64,000 nucleotides of DNA from Levilinea saccharolytica (GCF_001306035.1 NZ_LGCM01000045.1:1-64000), one strand, 5' to 3'; counted from the first letter of the stretch, positions 26,350 through 35,710 are shown. Notes: a model not told the origin generated them from the sequence alone. Numbers and translations: made by a program.

Positions 26350-27171
26350 ATGGAAGAAACGCCAACCCAGCCCCAGCGCCGCACATTCCCATTCCTACGC
26401 TACCTCCCGTTTGCGGCGGCCCTTTTGGTTTTGGGGGTGTGGCTGGCGCTGACTCCGCCCGGTTTGCTGGGCAAGGCCGATGCGGTGGGGTATGCCGTCT
26501 GCCACCGCATTCCGCAGCGCTCCTTTTTCCTCGACGACCGCCCCGTGCCCCTGTGCGCGCGCTGTTCCGGCATGTACCTGGGCGCGCTGGTGGGCATGAT
26601 CTACCAGTTCCGGCTGGGAAAACGCGGCGGCATGCCGCCCTGGCGGGTGGTGGCCGTGTTGGGGCTGTTCGTGGCGGCCTTCGGCGTGGACGGGCTGAAC
26701 TCGTATGTGCAGTTCTTTCCGAACATACCGCAGGTGTACGAGTCGCACAACCTGCTGCGGCTGCTGACCGGTTCGGGCATGGGGTTGGGCATGGCAGCGC
26801 TGCTGGTGCCGCTGGTCAACCAGAACCTGTGGGTAGACTGGGACCCGCGCCCGGCATTGACCGGCTGGCGCGACATGGCCGTTCTGACGGCGGCGGTGCT
26901 GGTGGTGGACGCGGCGGTGTGGAGCGAGAATCCGATCTTGCTGTACCCGCTGGCGCTGCTCTCGGCGCTAACGGTGGTGATCATCTTGACCCTGATTTAC
27001 AGTGTGATGTGGACGTTGGTCTTGAAGAAAGAAAACGCCTACACCCGTTGGGGTCAGGCGGCGGGTCTGTTGGCGGCGGGCTTTTTCGTGGCCATGCTGC
27101 AAACCGGCGTGCTGGATTACGCCCGCTACTGGCTGACGGGCAGCTGGAACGGGTTCTTTTCCGGCCTGTAA
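26350..27171 (+). CDS. DUF2085 membrane protein
   Basis: 273 residues, six or so TM helices. The family signature is visible: C51-H52 in VCHRIPQRSFF and C69xxC72 in PLCARCSGMYLG, a possible metal site near the outer face after TM1. Function unknown. It starts a run of small membrane protein genes (DUF2085, DUF4126, DUF4190-like, single-TM) on the plus strand. The start is fixed by the promoter position. Confidence 0.85.
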   Translation: MEETPTQPQRRTFPFLRYLPFAAALLVLGVWLALTPPGLLGKADAVGYAVCHRIPQRSFFLDDRPVPLCARCSGMYLGALVGMIYQFRLGKRGGMPPWRVVAVLGLFVAAFGVDGLNSYVQFFPNIPQVYESHNLLRLLTGSGMGLGMAALLVPLVNQNLWVDWDPRPALTGWRDMAVLTAAVLVVDAAVWSENPILLYPLALLSALTVVIILTLIYSVMWTLVLKKENAYTRWGQAAGLLAAGFFVAMLQTGVLDYARYWLTGSWNGFFSGL

Positions 27172-27192
27172 GGGCTGGGGAGGTAGAAGAAG

Positions 27193-27762
27193 ATGGAAGT
27201 TTTGGGCATTTTCACCGCTTTTGGCTTATCGGCCAGCGCCGGGCTGAATGCCTACATCCCGCTGCTCATCGTGGCTTTGTTGGCGCGTTTTACCAACTTG
27301 ATCACCCTGCGCGCTCCGTGGGATACCCTCAGCAGTTGGTGGATCATCGGCATTCTGGTGGTCCTGTCGTTGGTAGAATTTTTTGCGGATAAATTTCCGG
27401 CGGTCAATCACATCAACGACGCCATTCAGACCTTCGTGCGCCCGGCGGCGGGGGCGGTGGCCTTTGCGGCCAGCGCCAACGTCATCACCGACATCCACCC
27501 CATCCTGGCGATGGGCATGGGCTTGCTGGTGGCGGGCGGCGTACATGCGGTCAAGGCCGGGGCGGTCCGTCCAGCGGTCACCGCAGCCACGGGCGGCGCG
27601 GGCAATGTGCCCGTGAGCATTTTGGAAGACCTGACCTCCACCCTGATCTCCATCCTGGCGGTGGTCATCCCAGTGGTGATCGCCTGCCTGTTGGTGCTGT
27701 TGACGGCCGGTGTCATCTGGTGGTTCTGGCGGCGCAGTAACCGTACTGCGGCCGCGCATTAA
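27193..27762 (+). CDS. DUF4126 membrane protein
   Basis: 189 residues with four or five TM helices. N terminus MEVLGIFTAFGLSASAGLNAYIPLL and the VEFFADKFPAVNHINDAIQTFVRP stretch are typical of DUF4126. No known activity. GGGAGG precedes the ATG. It lies 21 nt after the DUF2085 gene, probably the same transcript. Confidence 0.85.
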   Translation: MEVLGIFTAFGLSASAGLNAYIPLLIVALLARFTNLITLRAPWDTLSSWWIIGILVVLSLVEFFADKFPAVNHINDAIQTFVRPAAGAVAFAASANVITDIHPILAMGMGLLVAGGVHAVKAGAVRPAVTAATGGAGNVPVSILEDLTSTLISILAVVIPVVIACLLVLLTAGVIWWFWRRSNRTAAAH

Positions 27763-27795
27763 TCAATCATCTTAATCAGAGAGGGAGGTGCACGG

Positions 27796-28161
27796 ATGTC
27801 ACAGGTTCCATATCCGCCCCCAAACGCCCAATATCCCCCGCCCGTGGCGGTGACCACCAGCAGTTCGGCCATCATCAGCCTGATCTGCGGCATTTTGGGC
27901 TGGCTGGGTGTGTTCGGCCTGGGAGGGCTGTTGGCGGTCATTTTTGGCCATGTGGCCAAAGGGGAGATCAAAAAATCCTACGGCCGGGTGAGCGGTGACG
28001 GCATGGCCACCATTGGCCTGGTTTTGGGCTACGCCAATATCATTCTAGCGCTGATTGGTCTGTGCCTGGGCGTGCTGATCTTCGCCGGGGCCATCTCTGC
28101 GCCCCTGTGCATGCTGCCCTTCATGAACGAGATCAACAGCAGTTTTTACTACGTCCCCTAG
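27796..28161 (+). CDS. DUF4190-like small membrane protein
   Basis: 121 residues. Pro/Tyr-rich N terminus (PYPPPNAQYPPP), then two TM helices separated by a short loop with FGHVAKGEIKKS, the pattern of DUF4190 proteins. GGGAGG precedes the ATG. Function unknown; the C terminus carries a third hydrophobic piece. Confidence 0.75.
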   Translation: MSQVPYPPPNAQYPPPVAVTTSSSAIISLICGILGWLGVFGLGGLLAVIFGHVAKGEIKKSYGRVSGDGMATIGLVLGYANIILALIGLCLGVLIFAGAISAPLCMLPFMNEINSSFYYVP

Positions 28162-28169
28162 GAGGAGCC

Positions 28170-28583
28170 GTGAGCGAGTATAAAGACCCCCGTGATACCG
28201 ACCCGCCTGTGCCGCCGGAAACGCCCTCCAACAGCAGCCCGACGGTCTTCGCTCCCAAAGTAGAGAAAGCAGCACCGGACGCGGCGGATTCTGCCCCCAA
28301 ACCCCAATGGGAAGAGCCGCTGCCGCCCGAAGAAGTCCCCCCGGTTTCATCCGATACCCCAAAGGAGAAGGCAAAAATGAATGATTATACTCCCCCCGCT
28401 GTTCCGCCCGTTGAAGAGAAGAAAAGCAACAAGACCCTGTGGATCATCTTGATTGTGGTCCTGGTGCTGCTGTGCTGCTGCTGCGTGGTTGTGCCCCTGG
28501 TGGTGTTCAGCACGGGCATGATGGATTTCGATCAGCTCATGAACGAATTCAGCCGCGTCGCCCCGCTGTTGGCGTTGATCTAA
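28170..28583 (+). CDS. Single-TM small protein with Pro-rich N terminus (two possible starts)
   Basis: 137 residues from a GTG at 28170 with AGGAGG just upstream. An internal ATG at 28377 has its own AAAGGAG and would give a 68-residue form. The long form has an acidic Pro/Ser-rich N-terminal half; both share a TM helix containing four consecutive Cys (LLCCCCVVV) and a short tail. No homologue recognised. It is 8 nt after the DUF4190-like gene. Confidence 0.65.
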   Translation: MSEYKDPRDTDPPVPPETPSNSSPTVFAPKVEKAAPDAADSAPKPQWEEPLPPEEVPPVSSDTPKEKAKMNDYTPPAVPPVEEKKSNKTLWIILIVVLVLLCCCCVVVPLVVFSTGMMDFDQLMNEFSRVAPLLALI

Positions 28584-28603
28584 TCCGCTGTCATTCAGAA
28601 GAT

Positions 28604-28640
28604 AAAGCCAGGGTCGGGGTCATGCCCGGCCTTTGCTTTT
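28604..28640 (+). terminator. Imperfect terminator hairpin
   Basis: Imperfect GC-rich stem around a GTCAT loop followed by TTTGCTTTT, after the single-TM gene. Confidence 0.5.
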
Positions 28641-28655
28641 AAGCGCCAAAAAAGG

Positions 28656-28663
28656 TGTAAAAT
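28656..28663 (+). promoter_or_regulatory. Extended -10 abutting the aminotransferase start
   Basis: TG plus TAAAAT (28658-28663); TTGCTT at 28633-28638 is 19 bp upstream. The expected start ~28670 is one nt before the ATG at 28671, suggesting a leaderless mRNA. Confidence 0.55.
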
Positions 28664-28670
28664 CAGCCTC

Positions 28671-29855
28671 ATGGACTATCAAGCTCCCCCACGCATTCCC
28701 ATGTCGTCCCCGGATCTGACCGAGAGCGAACGCCAGGCGGTGCTGAGCGTTTTGCAGACCCCCAATTTAAGCATGGGGCCGCAGATTCGGGCCTTTGAAG
28801 AGGCGTTTCGGCGCTTCACGGGCAGCCGCCACGCCCTGGCGGTGAATTCCGGCACGGCCGGGCTGCATCTGTGTGTGCTGGCCTGCGGGGTGGGCGCCGG
28901 AGACCGCGTGCTGACCACGCCCTTCTCCTTTGTGGCCTCTACCAACGCGCTGCTCTATGAACGGGCCGTGCCCGTGTTTGTGGATGTGGACCCCGTGACC
29001 GGCAACATGGACGTCGAACAGACCGCCCAGGCTGCCCAGGATTTACAGGCGGGCGGGGCGGCGGCCCAGCGCTGGCTGCCGCGCACCGGGGCCGAAGCGC
29101 CCGGGGCTTTGAAAAGCCTGCTGGCGGTGGACGTGTTTGGTCAGCCCGCCGATTACGACGCCCTGCGCGGCATCAGCGCCCGCCACGGCCTGAGCCTGAT
29201 CGAAGATTCCTGCGAAGCCCTGGGGGCCGAGTATAAGGGCCGTCCGGCGGGGACGCTGGGCGACTGCGGGGTGTTTGCCTTTTACCCCAACAAGCAAATC
29301 ACCACCGGCGAGGGCGGCCTGGTGATCACCGACGACGAGCGCATGAGCACGCTGATGCAGGCCCTGCGCAACCAGGGGCGCGCCCCCGGCGACACCTGGC
29401 TGGAACACACCTACCTGGGTTACAACTACCGCCTGGATGAACTCTCGGCGGCCCTGGGCGCGGCCCAGATGGCGCGCATTGACGAGCTGCTCACCTCCCG
29501 CCAACAGGTGGCGGATTGGTACGCTGAGCGTCTGGCCGAGATCCCTGGCGTGGAAGCCCCCGTGCTGATCCCTTCCACCACGCGGGTGAGCTGGTTTGTG
29601 TATGTCATCCGTCTGGCGCGGGGCGCCGATCGGGCAGCCCTGGCCGAACGGCTGGGGGCGCGCGGCGTACCGGTGCGGCCCTATTTCTCTCCCATCCATT
29701 TGCAGCCCTACATGATGGAACGTTTCGGCTACCGCCGCGGCGACTTCCCGGTGACAGAAGACCTGGGCGAGCGCGGTCTGGCCCTGCCGTTTTCCGGCAA
29801 GATGAGCGAAGAACAGGTAGACGCCGTCTGCCGCACGTTGGCGAGCTGTCTGTAG
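28671..29855 (+). CDS. DegT/DnrJ/EryC1/StrS family aminotransferase
   Basis: 394 residues, PLP-dependent. NSGTAGLHL binds phosphate, LIEDSCEALGAEYKG holds the cofactor-binding Asp, and FYPNKQITTGEGG carries the Schiff-base Lys (K208). These enzymes usually aminate keto-sugars for surface polysaccharides or glycosylated metabolites. No sugar-nucleotide genes are adjacent here, so its pathway is not visible. A 10-residue Ala/Gly-rich insertion (~125-147) interrupts the usual sequence. No SD; see the abutting -10. Confidence 0.92.
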   Translation: MDYQAPPRIPMSSPDLTESERQAVLSVLQTPNLSMGPQIRAFEEAFRRFTGSRHALAVNSGTAGLHLCVLACGVGAGDRVLTTPFSFVASTNALLYERAVPVFVDVDPVTGNMDVEQTAQAAQDLQAGGAAAQRWLPRTGAEAPGALKSLLAVDVFGQPADYDALRGISARHGLSLIEDSCEALGAEYKGRPAGTLGDCGVFAFYPNKQITTGEGGLVITDDERMSTLMQALRNQGRAPGDTWLEHTYLGYNYRLDELSAALGAAQMARIDELLTSRQQVADWYAERLAEIPGVEAPVLIPSTTRVSWFVYVIRLARGADRAALAERLGARGVPVRPYFSPIHLQPYMMERFGYRRGDFPVTEDLGERGLALPFSGKMSEEQVDAVCRTLASCL

Positions 29856-29866
29856 GCAAAGCGAGT

Positions 29867-30769
29867 ATGTCCGAAGCACAGATTTTCACCCCCGTTCGCC
29901 GCCAGGGCCTGCTGCTGCATTTTGGCCTGGCCCTGCTGCTGTTGGGGGTGAGCGCGGGCAGCCTGTACTTTGCCACCCAGGCTGCCGTGGGGGCCTATTT
30001 TGTGCTGCTGCTGCTCCTCTCGGTGCTGCTGCTGCCCCCGGCGGTTCTAGCGGCCTACCGCGGCTACGCCCTGCTGCGGGCCAGCTACACGTTGGAGCGC
30101 GACGGGCTGAAGCTGCGTTGGGGGCTGCGCGGCGAGGATATTCCCCTGCCGGAAGTTGAATGGGTGCTTTCCGCGGCGGATTTGGGCTATGCCCTGCCGC
30201 TGCCGGGGCTATCGCTGCCGGGGGGCATCTTGGGGCGGCGCATGGTGGAGGGCCTGGGGCTGGTGGAGTACCTGGCCGGGGACGCCGAAACGCTCATCCT
30301 GGTGGCCACCCGCCAGCAGGTGTACGTCATCTCTCCGGCAGACCCGCGCGAATTCCTCAGCGCCTTTCAGCGGGTGATGGAAATGGGCAGCCTCTCGCCC
30401 ATCGAGCCGCTTTCCGCTCGTCCGGCGGCCTTTGTGCAGAACGTGTGGGGCGAGCCCTTTGCGCGCGTTCTGCTGGCCGCGGGGCTGGGGGTGATGGTGG
30501 TGATGTTCATCACCGCGGGGGTACTCATCCCTGGGCATGGGCCGGTGGCTTTGGGCTACGACGCTCGCGGCCTGCCCCTGCAAGCCGGGCCGCCGGAACG
30601 AGCGCTGCTGCTGCCGGTCTTGGGCGCGCTGACCTACGGCTTTAATTTACTCCTGGGTTTGTTTTTCTTTCGCCTGCCCGAAAATCGCCCGGTAGCCTAC
30701 CTGCTGTGGATCAGCAGTGTGGCGGCGGGGATTTTGCTCTTCGCGGCGGTGCTGATTCTGCTGCTGTAA
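29867..30769 (+). CDS. Membrane protein with PH-like domain
   Basis: 300 residues. Two N-terminal TM helices (~14-36, ~42-64), then a soluble part with YTLERDGLKLRWGLRGEDIPLPEVEWV, which looks like a bacterial PH (bPH2) domain, then three C-terminal TM helices. Function unknown. It follows the aminotransferase by 11 nt and is probably co-transcribed. The PH assignment rests on pattern only. Confidence 0.6.
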   Translation: MSEAQIFTPVRRQGLLLHFGLALLLLGVSAGSLYFATQAAVGAYFVLLLLLSVLLLPPAVLAAYRGYALLRASYTLERDGLKLRWGLRGEDIPLPEVEWVLSAADLGYALPLPGLSLPGGILGRRMVEGLGLVEYLAGDAETLILVATRQQVYVISPADPREFLSAFQRVMEMGSLSPIEPLSARPAAFVQNVWGEPFARVLLAAGLGVMVVMFITAGVLIPGHGPVALGYDARGLPLQAGPPERALLLPVLGALTYGFNLLLGLFFFRLPENRPVAYLLWISSVAAGILLFAAVLILLL

Positions 30770-30820
30770 CCTTCCCCTGGTGACTCATGCCCTCCTTCAG
30801 CGCGTGTTTTTTCAGCGCTG

Positions 30821-30829
30821 TGCTATACT
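30821..30829 (+). promoter_or_regulatory. Extended -10 before the small membrane gene
   Basis: TGC-TATACT, 70 nt before the ATG at 30899. Confidence 0.5.
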
Positions 30830-30898
30830 GATTCTGAAGTGTCCAGCCTGCCTTGCCGCCCGCGGACGGGCAGGGTTTAGTCAACAGGGAGGTTGTGG

Positions 30899-31396
30899 AT
30901 GTCTGCACCCTATCGTATTGTCAGCCCTGCTGTTACCGCCCGAAGAGAAGCCGCCGCCCGGCGGCACGACCGCCCCGGGTCAGCGGCGGCCGCGGCGCCC
31001 GTCACGGCTGCGGCTCCGGCCGCCAGCACCAAAGAGCAGTTCGAATTTTTCCTGGAAAAGCTCACCAAGCTGCTGCCCGGCGAAGCCATCAGCCTCTACC
31101 TGGTGGGCAGCGGCCTGATCCCCAGCGAGCAAAAGGTGGGCCTGCTGGTGTGGTCGGTCATTTGCCTCGTCGGCGTGGTGCTGCTGCGCATTTTCGGCAC
31201 ACGAGACCCCAAGAAAAAACTGGCGGTGGATTGGTGGCATGTGGTCATCTCCGCCGTGTCCTTCATCATCTGGGTCTACACCCTGGGCGGCCCCTTCGCC
31301 GCCTACGGCGTGCATATTTCCTGGATCGGTTCGCTGGCGGTGCTGGCCTGGACCTTCTTCCTGCCGATTTTCTACAACGGCCCCGCCAACGGCTGA
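30899..31396 (+). CDS. Hypothetical membrane protein
   Basis: 165 residues from the ATG at 30899 (AGGGAGG upstream; a TTG two codons earlier is less likely). Ala/Arg-rich N-terminal ~45 residues, then a conserved-looking stretch FEFFLEKLTKLLPGEAISLYLVGSGLIP and three TM helices. The LLPGEAISLY motif followed by three helices recurs in uncharacterised bacterial proteins, but I cannot name the family. Own promoter and terminator, so it is monocistronic. Confidence 0.65.
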   Translation: MSAPYRIVSPAVTARREAAARRHDRPGSAAAAAPVTAAAPAASTKEQFEFFLEKLTKLLPGEAISLYLVGSGLIPSEQKVGLLVWSVICLVGVVLLRIFGTRDPKKKLAVDWWHVVISAVSFIIWVYTLGGPFAAYGVHISWIGSLAVLAWTFFLPIFYNGPANG

Positions 31397-31414
31397 CCGA
31401 TTGTGAACCGACCG

Positions 31415-31448
31415 ACTCCCCCGGCCCAAAACGCCAGGGGAGTTTTTT
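31415..31448 (+). terminator. Intrinsic terminator
   Basis: 7-bp stem ACTCCCC/GGGGAGT (31415-31421 with 31437-31443), extended by three inner G-C pairs, and a TTTTT tail. Confidence 0.88.
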
Positions 31449-31470
31449 CATCTCTGACGCTCCGGCCTGT

Positions 31471-31476
31471 TATAAT
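31471..31476 (+). promoter_or_regulatory. -10 element of the DUF92 gene
   Basis: TATAAT 23 nt before the ATG at 31500; leader includes GAAAGGTGA as SD. The upstream terminator T-run occupies the -35 region. Confidence 0.6.
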
Positions 31477-31499
31477 CGGGCCCGAAAGGTGACACGCCC

Positions 31500-32330
31500 A
31501 TGAAGATCAACGCGATACAACTGGTCATCGGTTTGGCAGCCGCCGTGGTCATCGCCCTGGCGGCCTACCGCGCGCGCAGCCTCAGCCGTTCGGGGGCGCT
31601 GGCCGCGGCCGTTTTGGGCACGGTGGTGTTTGGCCTGGGTGGTTTGGGCTGGGCGGTGCTGCTGGTGGGCTTTTTTGTGTCTTCCAGCGGGCTGTCGCGC
31701 TTCGCGGGCCGCCGCAAGGAAGCCCTCAACGAGAAATTTTCGAAAGGTTCCCAGCGCGATTACGCCCAGGTGGCCGCCAACGGGGGCATCGCCGGTCTGT
31801 TCGTGATCCTGCATGTGCTCTTTCCACAGGCGCTTTGGCCGTGGGCCGGTTTTGCCGGGGCGCTGGCCGCCGCTAACGCGGACACCTGGGCCACCGAATT
31901 GGGCGTGTTGAGCCGCAGCGCGCCGCGGCTGATCACCACCGGCCAGCGCGTGGAGCGCGGCACCTCCGGCGGCATCAGCGCGGCTGGCACGCTGGCGGCC
32001 GGCAGCGGGGCCTTGTTCATCGCCCTGCTGGCGGTGCTGTTTTGGCCTGGGGGTCTTTTGGCCCTGGGCTGGGAGCAGATCGCCGCGGCCCTGGCGGCCG
32101 TGACCCTAGCGGGTCTGGCCGGCAGCCTGGTGGATTCGCTCCTGGGCGCCACCCTGCAGGCCATTTATCACTGCCCGGCCTGCGGCAAAGAGACCGAGCG
32201 CCATCCCCTGCACCTGTGCGGCACGCCCACCACCCGCCTGCGCGGCCTGAGCTGGCTGGGCAACGACTGGGTCAACACCCTGTGCACCCTCAGCGGGGCG
32301 CTGGCCGCTGCCCTGTGGTTTGTCTTTTAA
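31500..32330 (+). CDS. DUF92 family membrane protein (polyprenol/phytol phosphate kinase-like)
   Basis: 276 residues, about six TM helices. Family signs: SGALAAAVLGTVVFGLGG, SSGLSRFAGRRKEAL, AANADTWATELGVLS, TSGGISAAGT and GNDWVNTLCT. Relatives include plant VTE6 (phytyl phosphate kinase); bacterial members are unassigned. A membrane CTP/lipid phosphate kinase role is possible but inferred. A small CPAC...C pair sits near the C terminus. Confidence 0.87.
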   Translation: MKINAIQLVIGLAAAVVIALAAYRARSLSRSGALAAAVLGTVVFGLGGLGWAVLLVGFFVSSSGLSRFAGRRKEALNEKFSKGSQRDYAQVAANGGIAGLFVILHVLFPQALWPWAGFAGALAAANADTWATELGVLSRSAPRLITTGQRVERGTSGGISAAGTLAAGSGALFIALLAVLFWPGGLLALGWEQIAAALAAVTLAGLAGSLVDSLLGATLQAIYHCPACGKETERHPLHLCGTPTTRLRGLSWLGNDWVNTLCTLSGALAAALWFVF

Positions 32331-32354
32331 GATCCCATTTTTGGACACATCCTC

Positions 32355-33599
32355 TTGATAAAACGCACCGCAGCCTACCCCCTGTTCTTAATCTACAGCG
32401 GTCTGACCGCTTTCGGTTTTTCAATGGCCTTCACCGTCGCCAGCCTGTACGAGGTGACCGTGGCGGGGCTCAACCCGCTGCAGCTGGTGCTGGTGGGCAC
32501 CACCCTGGAGGCGGCGGTGTTCCTCTTCGAAGTGCCCACCGGCGTGGTGGCCGACAGCTTCAGCCGCCGCCTGTCCATCATCATCGGCCTGTTTCTGGTG
32601 GGAGCGGGCTTCATCACCGAAGGGCTGCTGCCCTTTTTTGTGCCCATCTTGCTGGCCCAGGTATTGTGGGGGGTGGGCTACACCTTCACCAGCGGGGCGC
32701 TGCAAGCCTGGATCAGCGATGAGATCGGCGAAGAACGCGCCAACCAGGCCTTCCTGCGGGCGCGCCAACTGGAAATGCTCACCGGCCTGGCGGGCATCGC
32801 GGCCGGAACCCTCTTGGGGCGGGTCAACCTGGCCTTTCCGCTGGTGGCCTGCGGTGCGCTGATGGCCTTGCTGGGGCTGGGGCTGATTTTCACCATGCCC
32901 GAAAACGGCTTTAAGCCCACCCCCAGCGCCGAGCGCACCACCTGGGGCAATATGTTCGAGACCTTCCGCGGCGGCCTGCGCACGGTTCGTCAGCGCCCGG
33001 CCTTGCGCGCCATCTTGTGGATTGGGCTGTTTTACGGCCTGTACAGCGAGGGCTTTGACCGTCTGTGGGTGGCGCACCTGCTGCAAAATTACAGCTTTCC
33101 GTGGGCCGAACCGGTGGTGTGGATGGGCCTGCTGCGCGGGACGGCCATGCTGCTTTCGGTGGCCGCGGTGGAGATGGTGCAGCGCCGCGTGGATGTGACC
33201 CGCCTGCGCAGTCTGGCGGGTTGGATCGCGGCGGCCAGCGCGGGGATTGTGCTCAGCCTGGCGGGTTTTGCCGTGACGCGTTGGCTTCCAGCCGCGCTGC
33301 TGCTGTATTTGATCATTTCGGTGCTGCGCAATTGGGTGGAGCCGCTGTACACCGCCTGGGTGAACCAGCGCCTGGATTCACAGGTGCGCGCTACCGTGCT
33401 TTCCATGAGCAGTCAGGTGGACGCCATCGGGCAGATTGGCGGCGGGCCGCTGGTGGGGCTGGTGGCCCAGCAGGTTTCCATCACGGCGGCGCTGCTCAGT
33501 TCCTCGGCGCTGCTCACCCCCGTCCTGGGTCTCATCCGCCCCCAACTGCGCGCCCCGAATCCACCCGCCGCCGGGCAGGGGGAAGACCCGCGCGATTAG
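32355..33599 (+). CDS. MFS transporter
   Basis: 414 residues with about 12 TM helices. Start taken as TTG at 32355 because the previous stop is only nine codons upstream in the same frame and the first TM needs this start; SD is weak. The MFS loop 2-3 motif appears as PTGVVADSFSRRLSIIIG. Substrate unknown; drug or metabolite efflux is typical of this group. It follows the DUF92 gene by 24 nt. Confidence 0.87.
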   Translation: MIKRTAAYPLFLIYSGLTAFGFSMAFTVASLYEVTVAGLNPLQLVLVGTTLEAAVFLFEVPTGVVADSFSRRLSIIIGLFLVGAGFITEGLLPFFVPILLAQVLWGVGYTFTSGALQAWISDEIGEERANQAFLRARQLEMLTGLAGIAAGTLLGRVNLAFPLVACGALMALLGLGLIFTMPENGFKPTPSAERTTWGNMFETFRGGLRTVRQRPALRAILWIGLFYGLYSEGFDRLWVAHLLQNYSFPWAEPVVWMGLLRGTAMLLSVAAVEMVQRRVDVTRLRSLAGWIAAASAGIVLSLAGFAVTRWLPAALLLYLIISVLRNWVEPLYTAWVNQRLDSQVRATVLSMSSQVDAIGQIGGGPLVGLVAQQVSITAALLSSSALLTPVLGLIRPQLRAPNPPAAGQGEDPRD

Positions 33600-33600
33600 G

Positions 33601-35652
33601 TCATTCGGCGGGGCTGCCCAGTTCGTCGCAGGCCGCCACCATCAGGGTGATGTCATCGGATTGGTCCACGCCGCCGCTGTGCGCCGCCACGGCTTCTAAA
33701 ACCGCCTGGTGAATGGCCGCGGCGCTTTGGCCGCGCAGGGTTTTCAGCAGCTCGTAGAAAGGTTCATCCCCCAAACATTCCTGAGCGGCGTTCTGCGCTT
33801 CGGTGATGCCGTCGGTGTACAGCACCAGACGGTCTCCGGCCTGCAAGCGCACGCTGACCTGCTCCCAGGTGACATCCTCATAGATGCCCAGGGGGATGCC
33901 TGTGCGGCGCAGCAAGGGTGTATCGCTGGAATCCGCGCGCAGCCAGCAAGGGGGGTTGTGCCCGGCGTTGCAGTAAGTCATTTCGCCGCTGATGGGGTCG
34001 AGCACGGCATAAAACACGGTCACAAACAGATCGGCGCGCGTATCTTTGAGGATGCGCTGGTTGGCCACGCGCATGACATAGTCGGGGCGGGTGTGGTAAG
34101 CCACGGCATAGGTGCGAATGAGGGTACGGCTGAGGGCCATATACAGGGCCGCGCCCATGCCCTTATCGGCCACGTCGGCGATCACCAGGGCCACCCGTCC
34201 GTTGGGCAGAGGGATGATGTCGTAAAAATCGCCTGAGGTTTCGCGGGCGGGCAGCAGGGCGGCGCTGAAATCCCAGCCTTTGAGAGCGGGCAGTTCATCG
34301 GGCAGCAGGCTGGCCTGAATCTCCCCGGCCAGCTGTAATTCCTGCTCCACGCGTTGGTGGGCCAGGGTGCGGGCGTAAATGCGGGCGGCGTCCAGCGCAG
34401 CGGCAATCTGCGCCGCCAGGGACTGCGCCGCGGGCACGGTGGCGTCAATTTGCTCGGCAGAGCGTTGGCGCGCCAGGAACAGGGCGCCGATAGGCGCGGG
34501 GTGATCCTTCAAAACGATCGGCACGGTCACCACCGCCGAACGGGAGCGGGTCTGGTTCCAGGGCAGCACGCTGTCCAGGGGGAACACGCGCGACTGCTCC
34601 GCGCTGCGCGCCCAATCCCAAAAGGTCTCATCCGCGGCGGGGCTGTCGTGATCCGAACGGAACAGGGTCTCCCCGTTGAACAAACGAATGTCCACGTAAC
34701 AGCTGGCGAACATGCTGGGGATATGCTGCTGCAGCACCTGCGGCAGGGTGGAGGCGTCCGGCGGAGCCAGCAGCAAGGCCTGCGATAGGCGTTCCAGCTC
34801 ACCCAGCTCGCGCGAACGCATGTGGCTGCGGTCAGCGGCGCGGCTGAGCTGATTAGCCATCAGGCTGACCAGCAGGGTGCCGCTGAGCAAATAGAGATAG
34901 GCACCCAGGCCGTTTTGCACGAACAGGCCCGCCAGCAGCACCGCGTAGGGCATCACCAGCAGGTGCCAGCCGGTGGTCATGAGCGAAAAACGCCAAAATA
35001 TCGAGGAACCCTTCTGCATGCGGGCGTTAAAATTGGCGGTCTGCCACAGGTAGGGCAGCCACAGCAGGAAAGACAGGATTTGCCAGATGAGGCTGATGCC
35101 CAGGGCCGGGAACACGCTGCGGCGGGTGAGGCCGGTCATGGGCACGCTGCCGCCGATTAAGGGGTAAATGCTCAGGGCCGCCAGGGCCAGCAGCACCGCG
35201 CGGGTGAGGTCGAGGGTCAGGTTCCAGGCGATGTTGAGGCTGGAGCGGGTAATGCGGTCGCGGCGCCAGCGCAGAATCTGGCTGAAGATGGCCCACAGCA
35301 CAAACGGCCACAGCCCGTTGGGGCCAAAAACCAGCACCGCCGGCCAATGCACCAGGCTCCACAGGTTCTCCTGCCACGAGGCGTAGTTGCCGGGCTGGAT
35401 TTCATAATAGGTGTAGAAATCGTACTGCTCAAAGAGGAAAAATAACGCCAGCAGCCCCAGCAGGTAAAAAATCTGTTCTGGGAGGGCTTCCAGGTCGGTG
35501 GCCAGGATCAGCCACACCACACCCGCCAGGGCCAGCGGGGCGGTGTACAGCAGGGCAAAGGCCTCGGTGACGTTTTCCCCTCGCTCCTGAAAGCCTTTTG
35601 AAGTTTCGCCGCGGTTGAACAGCCGGGCAATGCGCAGTAAGAAGTTGTGCAA
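33601..35652 (-). CDS. Membrane PP2C/SpoIIE-type serine phosphatase with GAF-like domain
   Basis: 683 residues from a TTG at 35652 (AGGTGAG upstream). The N-terminal ~270 residues hold seven or eight TM helices, then a GAF-like segment (~290-445), then a SpoIIE/PP2C domain (~455-680) with ELQLAGEIQASLLP, RETSGDFYDIIPL, LVIADVADKGMGAALYMA, NAGHNPP, YTDGITEAQN and SDDITLM, carrying the metal-binding Asp residues. It would dephosphorylate a partner such as an anti-sigma antagonist in response to a membrane or GAF-bound signal. No anti-sigma/antagonist pair is adjacent. Confidence 0.92.
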   Translation of the reverse strand: MHNFLLRIARLFNRGETSKGFQERGENVTEAFALLYTAPLALAGVVWLILATDLEALPEQIFYLLGLLALFFLFEQYDFYTYYEIQPGNYASWQENLWSLVHWPAVLVFGPNGLWPFVLWAIFSQILRWRRDRITRSSLNIAWNLTLDLTRAVLLALAALSIYPLIGGSVPMTGLTRRSVFPALGISLIWQILSFLLWLPYLWQTANFNARMQKGSSIFWRFSLMTTGWHLLVMPYAVLLAGLFVQNGLGAYLYLLSGTLLVSLMANQLSRAADRSHMRSRELGELERLSQALLLAPPDASTLPQVLQQHIPSMFASCYVDIRLFNGETLFRSDHDSPAADETFWDWARSAEQSRVFPLDSVLPWNQTRSRSAVVTVPIVLKDHPAPIGALFLARQRSAEQIDATVPAAQSLAAQIAAALDAARIYARTLAHQRVEQELQLAGEIQASLLPDELPALKGWDFSAALLPARETSGDFYDIIPLPNGRVALVIADVADKGMGAALYMALSRTLIRTYAVAYHTRPDYVMRVANQRILKDTRADLFVTVFYAVLDPISGEMTYCNAGHNPPCWLRADSSDTPLLRRTGIPLGIYEDVTWEQVSVRLQAGDRLVLYTDGITEAQNAAQECLGDEPFYELLKTLRGQSAAAIHQAVLEAVAAHSGGVDQSDDITLMVAACDELGSPAE

Positions 35653-35710
35653 CGCTCACCTGTGTTGGGAAAGAGTGCGGTCCGTTGCGGCCGCGAACCT
35701 GCCATTGATG

